In this document: positions 1-5,152 of the stretch, in pieces | Numbering within the stretch: position 1 is the stretch's first letter | How the letters are laid out: every line of letters starts with the position of its first letter | DNA from: Synergistaceae bacterium | GTDB taxonomy: Bacteria; Synergistota; Synergistia; Synergistales; Aminobacteriaceae | DNA: 5,152 bases | Reading direction: 5' to 3' | Assembly: GCA_017448375.1 (NCBI GenBank) | Contig: JAFSLR010000127.1 | Span: forward strand, 1 to 5,152 | The notes under the pieces: model-generated | What the model was told of the DNA's origin: nothing | Seen by the model: only the letters and a program-made list of their open reading frames with translations | The model's database searches: none | Translations under genes and position numbers: made by a program

Positions 1-491
1 AAGCGTATCACAGAACGTACAGACTTCCCGTGAGCATATCGCGTTGTTCAAACAATTACGGGCCTTATCATTTCCCCGAAAAGTTAATTCCCCTCATGAT
101 AATCAACGCTCTTCATGATAAGCCGCTGCCTGTTTACGGTCAGGGAATTAACGTAAGGGACTGGCTATATGTTGAGGATCATTGCAGGGCTATCGACATG
201 ATAATTCATGATACTGACTCGGAAGGTGAGATATTCAACATTGGCGGTCATAACGAGATGAGGAATATTGATATTGTGAGGCTGATTTGCCGTGAGCTTG
301 GGAAGCCTGAGAGCCTGATTACGTTTGTTGAGGACAGGAAAGGCCATGACTTGAGATACGCTATTGACCCGACAAAGATATATTTGCGTTTGGGTTGGCG
401 GCCTGAGACGAGATTCGCGGACGGTATAAAGAAGACAATACGGTGGTATCTTGAGAATGAGTCGTGGTGGAGGCCGTTAATCAGAAAATAG
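1..491 (+). CDS. rfbB: dTDP-glucose 4,6-dehydratase RfbB, C-terminal part (5' end outside window)
   Basis: This enzyme converts dTDP-glucose to dTDP-4-keto-6-deoxyglucose in the cytoplasm, the second step toward dTDP-rhamnose and other deoxysugars of surface polysaccharides. The frame is open from base 3 and gives 162 residues, about the C-terminal half of a family that is usually near 340 residues. Family blocks are visible in order: SRCSNNYGPYHFPEKLIPL near the start, LPVYGQGINVRDWLYVEDH, FNIGGHNEMRN, DRKGHDLRYAIDP and LGWRPE, then a TIRWYLEN tail. The Rossmann NAD site and the catalytic Tyr-x-x-x-Lys and Thr-Asp-Glu residues would lie upstream and cannot be checked. A GTG at 30 is an internal valine inside a conserved stretch, not a start. 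No other rhamnose gene (rfbA, rfbC, rfbD) follows, so any such partners must lie upstream or elsewhere. Confidence 0.93.
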   Translation, partial: AYHRTYRLPVSISRCSNNYGPYHFPEKLIPLMIINALHDKPLPVYGQGINVRDWLYVEDHCRAIDMIIHDTDSEGEIFNIGGHNEMRNIDIVRLICRELGKPESLITFVEDRKGHDLRYAIDPTKIYLRLGWRPETRFADGIKKTIRWYLENESWWRPLIRK

Positions 492-515
492 CAGTAAGTT
501 ATGCTGACTTGTTGC
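491..515 (+). other. stem-loop at the rfbB stop codon
   Basis: Bases 491-499 (GCAGTAAGT) pair with 507-515 (ACTTGTTGC) over nine positions, two of them G-U wobbles, around a seven-base loop. The stem begins on the last base of the rfbB stop codon. No run of T follows, so it is not a classical intrinsic terminator. It may be a weak 3' end or stabilising structure, or chance. Confidence 0.3.
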
Positions 516-543
516 CATAAATCATGGTTTAACATGCTATCAT
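512..543 (+). promoter_or_regulatory. possible promoter region of the dehydrogenase-flavodoxin operon
   Basis: The gap between rfbB and the dehydrogenase gene should hold this operon's promoter if it is transcribed separately. TTGCCA (512-517) resembles a -35 box and TATCAT (538-543) a -10 box, but the 20-base spacer is longer than the usual 16-18, so this is tentative. The pieces CCAT (515-518) and ATGG (524-527) form a short inverted repeat between the two. The ribosome site AAGGAAG (561-567) is normal. Confidence 0.2.
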
Positions 544-574
544 ACAACAATCACAAAACAAAGGAAGATGAAAA

Positions 575-1741
575 ATGTTAGGCGATTTCACATACTCAAA
601 CCCGACACGCTTATATTTCGGGAAAAACGCACTTGACGGCCTCGCAAAGGAACTCGCGAATTACGGCAAAAATATTCTCCTCACATACGGCGGAGGAAGC
701 ATCAAGAAAAGCGGAATCTATGACTCAGTCGTAGCAGTCCTCAAGTCAGCCGGAAAAAATATCATCGAACTCCCCGGCGTAATGGCAAATCCAACATCCG
801 AAAAGCTCATCGAAGGCGCAAAGTTAGCCCGCGAGAATAACGTTGACCTCATATTGGCGGTCGGCGGCGGATCAATCTGCGATTACTCGAAGGCCGTATC
901 AGTCTCAGCATATTATGACGGCGACCCCTGGGACAAATACTTCCTCAAAATGGAAGAGCCCGAATGCAAGATTATCCCTGTCGGCTGCGTTCTCACAATG
1001 GTAGGAACAGGAAGCGAAATGAACGGCGGAAGCGTCATCACCAATCACGCTCAGAAGCTCAAAATCGGGCATGTTTTCGGCGACAACGTTTACCCGAAAT
1101 TCTCAATACTCAACCCCGAATACACTTTCACAGTTCCTCAGTATCAAATGGTAGCAGGATTCTTTGACATCATGTGCCACATTCTCGAACAGTATCTTTC
1201 GGGAACGGACGACAATACATCGGATTACATCTCAGAAGGTCTCATGAAATCCCTCATCAACAGTTCGCGAATCGCCGTCAAGAATCCCAAAGACTATGAA
1301 GCCCGCAGTAACATTATGTGGACAGCAACATGGGCGTTGAACACCCTCATAGCAAAAGGAAAGTCAACAGACTGGGAAGTTCACATGATAGGTCAGGCTG
1401 TAGGGGCTTACACTAACGCTACGCACGGTATGACACTTTCGGCGGTGTCGCTGGCGTATTACAGGCACATTCTGAAGGACGGCCTCAAGAGATTTGCGCG
1501 TTTCGCCGTAAACGTTTGGGGCGTTAATCCCGAAGGAAAATCGGACTCAGAGGTTGCCGAAGAAGGATTGAAGGCGTTTGAGTCGTGGATGAGGGAAATT
1601 GGAGTCGTTCTCAGCTTGAAGGAACTCGGCGTTACCCCCGAAATGTACGAGGGAATCGCTGACGCAACATTCTTGCTTGAGGGCGGTTACAGGAAATTGA
1701 CGCGCGGTGAAGTAATCGAAATCCTGAAGGAGAGCATGTAA
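575..1741 (+). CDS. iron-containing alcohol dehydrogenase, butanol dehydrogenase (YqhD/Bdh) type
   Basis: A cytoplasmic group III alcohol dehydrogenase of 388 residues, the usual full length, expected to reduce aldehydes to alcohols with NAD(P)H. Visible motifs are YGGGSIKKSG (residues 38-47), typical of the NADPH-using YqhD/BdhA branch, the nucleotide loop GGGSICDYSKAVSVS (97-111) and TGSEMN (145-150). The four metal ligands of the family are all present: Asp198 and His202 in FFDIMCH, His270 in WEVHMIG and His284 in NATHGMTL. The start is ATG 575, preceded by AAGGAAG with a seven-base gap. The flavodoxin gene follows after one base, so the two are surely co-transcribed. Substrate cannot be read from sequence. 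Fermentative alcohol formation and removal of toxic aldehydes are both plausible, and YqhD-type enzymes are known for broad, NADPH-dependent aldehyde reduction. Confidence 0.95.
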   Translation: MLGDFTYSNPTRLYFGKNALDGLAKELANYGKNILLTYGGGSIKKSGIYDSVVAVLKSAGKNIIELPGVMANPTSEKLIEGAKLARENNVDLILAVGGGSICDYSKAVSVSAYYDGDPWDKYFLKMEEPECKIIPVGCVLTMVGTGSEMNGGSVITNHAQKLKIGHVFGDNVYPKFSILNPEYTFTVPQYQMVAGFFDIMCHILEQYLSGTDDNTSDYISEGLMKSLINSSRIAVKNPKDYEARSNIMWTATWALNTLIAKGKSTDWEVHMIGQAVGAYTNATHGMTLSAVSLAYYRHILKDGLKRFARFAVNVWGVNPEGKSDSEVAEEGLKAFESWMREIGVVLSLKELGVTPEMYEGIADATFLLEGGYRKLTRGEVIEILKESM

Positions 1742-1742
1742 C

Positions 1743-2222
1743 ATGAGCAGAATACTTGTAGCGTATTTCTCGGCAAGCGGTGTTACGGGGTCAGTCGCAA
1801 AGAAACTCGCTGAGGCAATCGGAGCTGACATCTACGAGATTAAACCGGCAGTGAAATACACATCAGCCGATTTGAACTGGCAGGACTCAAACTCGCGTTC
1901 AAGCATTGAGATGAAAGACAAGACTTCACGCCCTGAGATTGCAGACAAGAACGCGGATATTTCCGGCCATGATGTAATATTCTTGGGCTTCCCGATTTGG
2001 TGGTACATTGCGCCGACAATCATTAATACTTTCCTTGAGGCTTACGACTTCAGCGGGAAGAAGATAATACTTTTCGCGACATCGGGCGGTTCAGGTTTCG
2101 GGAAAGCTGTTGACGGTCTCAAATCTAGCGCGCCGGGTGCAAGCATTCAGGAAGGGAGATTATTCCGTTCTTCAGTGTCAGTGAATGACCTCAAGAAATG
2201 GGCTGAAAGTTTGAATCTTTAA
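1743..2222 (+). CDS. flavodoxin (Flavodoxin_4-like)
   Basis: A 159-residue single-domain FMN protein that would act as a cytoplasmic electron carrier or small flavin reductase. The FMN phosphate loop is YFSASGVTGSVAKK (residues 8-21). The second flavin loop is GFPIWWYIAPTI (82-93) with its tryptophans. The third is ATSGGSGFG (112-120). The middle stretch, with YTSADLNWQD followed by SRSS, is typical of the short flavodoxins found beside alcohol dehydrogenases and aldo-keto reductases in anaerobes. No cysteines, signal peptide or membrane segment are present. The start is ATG 1743, one base after the dehydrogenase stop; AAGGAG at 1727-1732, inside the end of that gene, serves as its ribosome site with a ten-base gap. 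It is the last gene of the operon, with a strong terminator 15 bases beyond its stop. A role in redox or aldehyde stress with its neighbour is inference. Confidence 0.9.
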   Translation: MSRILVAYFSASGVTGSVAKKLAEAIGADIYEIKPAVKYTSADLNWQDSNSRSSIEMKDKTSRPEIADKNADISGHDVIFLGFPIWWYIAPTIINTFLEAYDFSGKKIILFATSGGSGFGKAVDGLKSSAPGASIQEGRLFRSSVSVNDLKKWAESLNL

Positions 2223-2236
2223 CCGTAAAAAATCTT

Positions 2237-2271
2237 TTCTCCCTTGTGTAAAATCAGGGGAGAATTTTTTT
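2237..2271 (+). terminator. intrinsic terminator of the dehydrogenase-flavodoxin operon
   Basis: TTCTCCCTTG (2237-2246) pairs with CAGGGGAGAA (2255-2264) over ten positions with one G-U pair and an eight-base loop, followed directly by seven T (2265-2271). An upstream run of A (2227-2232) could extend the stem region or serve the other strand. The terminator after the next gene has nearly the same sequence. Confidence 0.92.
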
Positions 2272-2285
2272 GTTTACCCTTGCGA

Positions 2286-2291
2286 TATAAT
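2286..2291 (+). promoter_or_regulatory. probable -10 box of the solute-binding protein gene
   Basis: TATAAT is a perfect -10 consensus 33 bases before the ATG at 2325, just after the preceding terminator. Start of transcription would fall near 2298, leaving a leader of about 27 bases with the ribosome site AAGGAG (2311-2316). No convincing -35 box lies 16-18 bases upstream, because that stretch is the terminator's T run, so the promoter is weak, activator-dependent or coincidental. Confidence 0.45.
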
Positions 2292-2324
2292 TACCTTCAT
2301 AATTTCCCGAAAGGAGAATCAAGA

Positions 2325-3143
2325 ATGAAGAAAATAATTTTTGCGTCAGTCATCACCGTATTCATGGCCTCATGCGTTTTCGCCAGTGTCGTAATGACAG
2401 CGAGAGTCGGATTTTTAACGAGGCTCAACACGACGGAGGAAGAATTTTCCCGTATAATTCAGAACAGTGAAAGGGTTACGGGCTGGAATCTTCTTTCAAA
2501 CCGTCATGAGCTTTACGGCGTTAAGTTCTATGACTCATTGAACACAATGATAATGGCACTGGACAAAGGCGAGATTGACGAGATTGCGCTACCCAATGTT
2601 GTGGCAGATTACATAACCCGTACAAACCCGCAGTACGAGATATGCTGCATGGCCTTAACGAGACTTCCAATGAGTCTAGCGTTTGGTTTCACGAAGGACA
2701 AAACCGAGCTTCTATGGAAGTTTAACCGAGTAATTCAGGAGATGGAAGACGACTGGACATTACCTGAAATTCAGGGGACATATATTTACGCCAGCGGAAA
2801 AGTAAAGCCCGTAGAGTTTGCGAAATTTGAAGGAGCAGAGACGATAAAAGCTGCTGTAACTGGAGACTTGCCGCCGATAGATTATGTTGACGCGGGCGGG
2901 AATCCTTCGGGGTTCAACACTGCACTTCTTGCGGAGATAGGACGAAGGCTTAAGATGAACATTGAGATTGTTCACATTGACGCGGGCGCGAGGAATGCGG
3001 CGTTGTCATCGGGAAAGGTTGACCTTGTTTTCTGGTATGAGACTGCCGAGAACGAAGCGTGGAAACTTGATGCCCCCGAAGGCGTAATATTGTCGAGACC
3101 GTATTACAGCTGGAACAAGTTTTTCCATATCAGGAAGAAATAA
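2325..3143 (+). CDS. exported solute-binding protein, family 3 type, lobes in reversed order
   Basis: A 272-residue extracytoplasmic binding protein of the amino-acid-binding (SBP_bac_3) type. Residues 1-20 form a signal peptide (KK, then a hydrophobic core) with cleavage likely after VFA; Cys17 in MASC is a poor lipobox, so a lipoprotein is possible but less likely. Residues 27-154 look like the second lobe and C-terminal end of such proteins: RVGFLTRLN, KFYDSLNTMIMALDKGEID, then KDKTELLWKFNRVIQEM. Residues 173-272 look like the first lobe: TIKAAVTGDLPPIDYVD, GNPSGFNTALLAEI, SSGKVDLVF and SRPYY. This order is the reverse of the usual one. The start is ATG 2325, with AAGGAG eight bases upstream and a signal peptide directly after it; an upstream in-frame TTG at 2244 lies inside the preceding terminator and is rejected. 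No permease or ATPase gene is adjacent, so ligand and partner are unknown. Confidence 0.85.
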   Translation: MKKIIFASVITVFMASCVFASVVMTARVGFLTRLNTTEEEFSRIIQNSERVTGWNLLSNRHELYGVKFYDSLNTMIMALDKGEIDEIALPNVVADYITRTNPQYEICCMALTRLPMSLAFGFTKDKTELLWKFNRVIQEMEDDWTLPEIQGTYIYASGKVKPVEFAKFEGAETIKAAVTGDLPPIDYVDAGGNPSGFNTALLAEIGRRLKMNIEIVHIDAGARNAALSSGKVDLVFWYETAENEAWKLDAPEGVILSRPYYSWNKFFHIRKK

Positions 3144-3163
3144 CACACACGGACAAATCATTT

Positions 3164-3197
3164 TCTCCCCTGTGATTAAAGCGGGGGAGATTTTTTT
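3164..3197 (+). terminator. intrinsic terminator of the solute-binding protein gene
   Basis: TCTCCCCTG (3164-3172) pairs with CGGGGGAGA (3182-3190) over nine positions with one T-G wobble and a nine-base loop, followed by seven T (3191-3197). It lies 20 bases after the stop codon at 3143 and closely resembles the terminator at 2237-2271. Confidence 0.92.
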
Positions 3198-3210
3198 AAC
3201 GTTTACGAAA

Positions 3211-3288
3211 ACATCATGCTGTTGTAACTTCTTGTAAGGTATTTTGATGTCTGTTTACTTTTTTCACATTATGCTGTTTTTTGCAAGG
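3211..3288 (+). repeat. degenerate two-part direct repeat upstream of the flagellin gene
   Basis: Copy one is ACATCATGCTGTT (3211-3223), eight bases, then TTGTAAGG (3232-3239). Copy two is ACATTATGCTGTT (3266-3278), two bases, then TTGCAAGG (3281-3288). The first part matches at 12 of 13 bases and the second at 7 of 8, with different spacing between the parts. The copies begin 55 bases apart. They could be regulator sites or the remains of a local duplication. Confidence 0.45.
3244..3272 (+). promoter_or_regulatory. possible sigma-70 promoter upstream of the flagellin gene
   Basis: TTGATG (3244-3249) and CATTAT (3267-3272) each match four of six consensus bases and are 17 bases apart. The -10 half lies inside the second copy of the direct repeat, so a protein bound there would affect it. 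Transcription would begin near 3279 and leave a leader of roughly 100 bases. Confidence 0.3.
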
Positions 3289-3324
3289 GCGGGAATTTGC
3301 CGGATTTATTTTTTACGAGTCATG

Positions 3325-3332
3325 CCCGATAA
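3325..3332 (+). promoter_or_regulatory. sigma-28-like -10 element of the flagellin gene
   Basis: CCCGATAA matches the flagellar sigma factor -10 consensus GCCGATAA at seven of eight bases and sits where a flagellin promoter should, about 45 bases before the coding start. The matching -35 (TAAA about 15 bases upstream) is poor: bases 3306-3309 read TTAT. Flagellin genes are classically under sigma-28 (FliA/SigD), which supports the reading. Confidence 0.5.
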
Positions 3333-3360
3333 TTAATATAACAAAATCCTGCATTTTGAC

Positions 3361-3367
3361 AAAAGGA
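3361..3367 (+). promoter_or_regulatory. ribosome binding site that selects the TTG start at 3377
   Basis: AAAAGGA ends nine bases before TTG 3377, a normal distance. It abuts ATG 3368 with no gap, so that ATG is a poor start. The TTG start gives the N-terminus MIINNNLNAL, matching the usual flagellin beginning, whereas ATG 3368 would add three extra residues. Confidence 0.7.
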
Positions 3368-3376
3368 ATGATTAGC

Positions 3377-5041
3377 TTGATTATCAACAACAATCTTAAC
3401 GCTCTGTCAGCCCTCAGCCCCGTAAAAGCTGAAGACAGAATACCGGCTAAACCATTACAGCCGCAAGAAACAAGCCCTAAAGTAAATCCTGCTGCCGATG
3501 ATGCTTCAGGACTGGAGAAGACACGCTCTCAAATTAAAATATATGACATGGCCGTCAAAAATGCTCAGGACGGTATCTCAATGCTGCGTGTTGCTGAAGG
3601 TGCGTTAAGCGATACGAGCGGCCTCCTTCACGAAATGCGCGAACTTACCCTGAAAGCCGGAAATGACTCCCTCAATATGCAGGAAAGGACTCAAATTCAG
3701 GAAGAAATAGACACCCTCAAAGAAAAGATTAATCACATCTCAGACGATACTAACTTCAGCACTAAAAGACTTCTTAACGGTAATTCGGGGGCTTTATGGT
3801 CAACTGATGACTCTAAAATCAAAGTCAGGGTTAAAGGCGGTTTGCTTATGGCCGATGAGGACGGACGATCCCCAAACACTGAGGCAAATTACAGGCTCGA
3901 AATTAAATCAGACCCGGGAGCCGCTCAAGTTCAGAAAAGTAACGTAATGAGCGTAACTGAAACTATGATTGTTGACGGCGATAATGATTCATCAATAGAA
4001 GTTTATTGCGACAAAGCATTATGGGAGATTGACCAGTTTTATGACTCTGAAGGCTCATTCCTTGTTGACAAGCCGCAGAAATTAACGCTCGTTCAGGGTA
4101 ACGGGAAAACAGCAAGCGTTACGATTTACGGCGAGGACACATTGCAGGATACGGCCTCTAAAATCAATGACGCTATAGCACTCGGATTAGGTCAGGCAGT
4201 TTATGCTGATGACGCTTACCAGTTTGCAGTTGTTTCTGAAGGAACAGAGATTTCCCCCGAAGATGTATTTTCACGTTCGGCAATTCTTGATGACAAAGGA
4301 AGCATTACAGGTTACGACATTAAATCAACTCTCGTGATACGCAGCGCAGTGCAGGGGACTGAAGGCGAGATACATTTTGCCGGAAATGATGACTTAATTC
4401 ACGCTTTCGGGCTTAACACAATCCGCGACTCTGAGGACGGTACATTCAGCGTTTCAGTATATGACGCTCAGACGGGGGAAGCAGTAGTGTCTGACATGAA
4501 GGTTACCGGCCATGAGCTTGGCGGAATAATTCACCCGAATATTGATGTCGATTTTGATCCTATGGCCGGAACTGTCGCCCAATGGAACGAGGACGAAAAG
4601 CAGTATCTCATGACTTCAGAAGGGACTTACACCGCAAATATTCATCTTTTGGGGAACGGATTGACCTTCCAGACGGGAAATAATCAGGCTGAAACTTTCA
4701 CGGTACAGTTCGGGGACGTTTCATCAAACATGCTCGGAGTTGACCGCGTAAACGTAATGACACGAGAATTTGCAGAAAAATCTTTAGCGTACATTGACGA
4801 GGCTATAGACAGTGTGGTTAAACAGCGCAGTCAAATTGTATCGTACTCAAACGCCATTGAACGCTCAGTAGCAAACATCATGGTATCAGGAGAAAAACCA
4901 GACCGAATAACTGACGGTGATTACGCTAAACTTTCAATGAGATATATTGAGTTCCAGATATTGAGCCGCGCCGAAAATGCCGTAACTACTCAGGCAAACC
5001 AGCAGCCCGAAGCAATATTTAACTTGCTGGGAAATTCATAG
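3377..5041 (+). CDS. divergent flagellin, 554 residues, large central domain
   Basis: A flagellin, the exported filament subunit. The N-terminal block is clear: MIINNNLNAL (1-10), AADDASGL (39-46), KNAQDGISMLRVAEGAL (61-77), MREL (87-90) and FSTKRLLNG (127-135). The C-terminal block has REFAEKSLAYIDEAI (463-477), QRS (483-485) and QILSRAENAVTTQANQQPEAI (527-547, ending in LLGNS). Between them lies a long variable region holding a flagellin IN-type motif (about 235-285: KLTLV, then GEDTLQDTASKIND). Oddities: residues 11-38 are proline-rich instead of the usual KSMEKLSSGLRINR helix; the LGAxQNR motif reads IVSYSNA (487-493); the SRIRDVDMAKEM motif is reduced to DRITDGDYAKLSM (509-521); one cysteine is present (211). 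The start is TTG 3377; a longer frame from 3281 would run through the promoter. The reading frame is intact, so this looks like a functional but specialised or minor flagellin; that role is inferred. Confidence 0.88.
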   Translation: MIINNNLNALSALSPVKAEDRIPAKPLQPQETSPKVNPAADDASGLEKTRSQIKIYDMAVKNAQDGISMLRVAEGALSDTSGLLHEMRELTLKAGNDSLNMQERTQIQEEIDTLKEKINHISDDTNFSTKRLLNGNSGALWSTDDSKIKVRVKGGLLMADEDGRSPNTEANYRLEIKSDPGAAQVQKSNVMSVTETMIVDGDNDSSIEVYCDKALWEIDQFYDSEGSFLVDKPQKLTLVQGNGKTASVTIYGEDTLQDTASKINDAIALGLGQAVYADDAYQFAVVSEGTEISPEDVFSRSAILDDKGSITGYDIKSTLVIRSAVQGTEGEIHFAGNDDLIHAFGLNTIRDSEDGTFSVSVYDAQTGEAVVSDMKVTGHELGGIIHPNIDVDFDPMAGTVAQWNEDEKQYLMTSEGTYTANIHLLGNGLTFQTGNNQAETFTVQFGDVSSNMLGVDRVNVMTREFAEKSLAYIDEAIDSVVKQRSQIVSYSNAIERSVANIMVSGEKPDRITDGDYAKLSMRYIEFQILSRAENAVTTQANQQPEAIFNLLGNS

Positions 5042-5048
5042 CTCGCAG

Positions 5049-5060
5049 AAAATATATTTT
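5049..5060. other. AT-rich perfect palindrome after the flagellin gene
   Basis: AAAATATATTTT is a 12-base perfect palindrome eight bases after the flagellin stop. It could be a protein site, but in AT-rich intergenic DNA such a sequence can easily arise by chance. Confidence 0.2.
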
Positions 5061-5069
5061 AGCGTTAAT

Positions 5070-5109
5070 TCCCTTCAAGAGTAAATATATACTTCAAGGG
5101 ATTTATTTT
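5070..5109 (+). terminator. probable terminator of the flagellin gene
   Basis: TCCCTTCAAG (5070-5079) pairs with CTTCAAGGGA (5092-5101) over ten positions with one C-C mismatch and a 12-base AT-rich loop. TTTATTTT follows (5102-5109). The stem is weaker and the T run interrupted, so termination may be incomplete. It is unrelated in sequence to the other two terminators. Bases 5110-5152 show nothing I can identify. Confidence 0.6.
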
Positions 5110-5152
5110 CTCTCACTCTGTAATAACATATTCACATTCCAAATTACATCAT

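Noticed and set aside
165..347. Minus-strand open frame of 60 codons inside rfbB
   Set aside because: Shadow of a conserved coding region with no family resemblance.
248..550. Minus-strand open frame of 100 codons over the end of rfbB
   Set aside because: It is antisense to conserved rfbB sequence, has no recognisable domain and no supporting context.
964..1167. Plus-strand open frame inside the dehydrogenase gene
   Set aside because: Out-of-frame, basic low-complexity translation within a strongly conserved enzyme.
1547..2023. Two minus-strand open frames across the dehydrogenase-flavodoxin junction
   Set aside because: Both are antisense to clear genes and show no motif or ribosome site of note.
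2244..2324. Upstream TTG start giving 27 extra residues on the solute-binding protein
   Set aside because: It begins inside the terminator hairpin of the previous operon, runs through the TATAAT box, and would hide the signal peptide. ATG 2325 has a good ribosome site.
2760..2975. Minus-strand open frame inside the solute-binding protein gene
   Set aside because: Antisense shadow without recognisable features.
3356..3361. TTGACA, a perfect -35 consensus
   Set aside because: It lies only 15 bases before the TTG start and overlaps the ribosome site; a promoter there would start transcription inside the gene.
3281..3376. Longer flagellin reading frame from TTG 3281
   Set aside because: The extension runs through the sigma-28-like promoter and the ribosome site and precedes a perfect flagellin N-terminus.
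3377..5041. Flagellin as a pseudogene
   Set aside because: The frame is open for 554 codons, both termini and the IN-type motif are preserved, and it has its own promoter-like element, ribosome site and terminator. Motif divergence alone does not show decay.
1..5152. CRISPR array, insertion sequence, tRNA or rRNA gene, toxin-antitoxin or phage defence system
   Set aside because: I saw no regularly spaced repeats, transposase motifs, terminal inverted repeats, tRNA-like cloverleaf or defence domains on either strand.

Overview
The window reads as a piece of a bacterial chromosome of about 45-50% GC (estimated by eye), densely packed with genes on the + strand. A member of the Synergistota, probably a gut or rumen Synergistaceae, is the best guess. 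The basis is family memory, not a search: the long flagellin with its particular central domain, and the solute-binding protein that ends in a GDLPP...GFNTALLAEI half, both resemble Synergistota proteins I know. All five genes point the same way.

Layout. Positions 1-491 hold the C-terminal part of RfbB (dTDP-glucose 4,6-dehydratase), cut by the window edge, with a small stem-loop at its stop codon. Positions 575-2222 hold a tight two-gene operon: an iron-dependent alcohol/butanol dehydrogenase of the YqhD/Bdh type, then one base later a flavodoxin. It ends in a clear intrinsic terminator (2237-2271). Positions 2325-3143 encode an exported solute-binding protein of family 3 with no permease or ATPase beside it, closed by a near-copy of the same terminator (3164-3197). 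The 233-base gap 3144-3376 carries that terminator, a degenerate direct repeat, and candidate promoters for the next gene, including a sigma-28-like -10 element. Positions 3377-5041 encode a 554-residue flagellin that most likely starts at a TTG codon. A weaker hairpin follows it (5070-5109), and the last 43 bases show nothing I can name.

How the genes relate. The dehydrogenase and flavodoxin form a plausible redox pair for aldehyde reduction. The other three are independent units: surface sugar synthesis, solute uptake or sensing, and motility. I see no defence system, mobile element, CRISPR array or RNA gene. The two most unusual items are proteins. The flagellin keeps its core and extreme termini but has lost the usual N-terminal D0 helix sequence, replaced without length change by a proline-rich stretch, and has a degraded C-terminal D0/D1 motif. 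The binding protein has its two lobes in the reverse of the usual order, as in a circular permutation.
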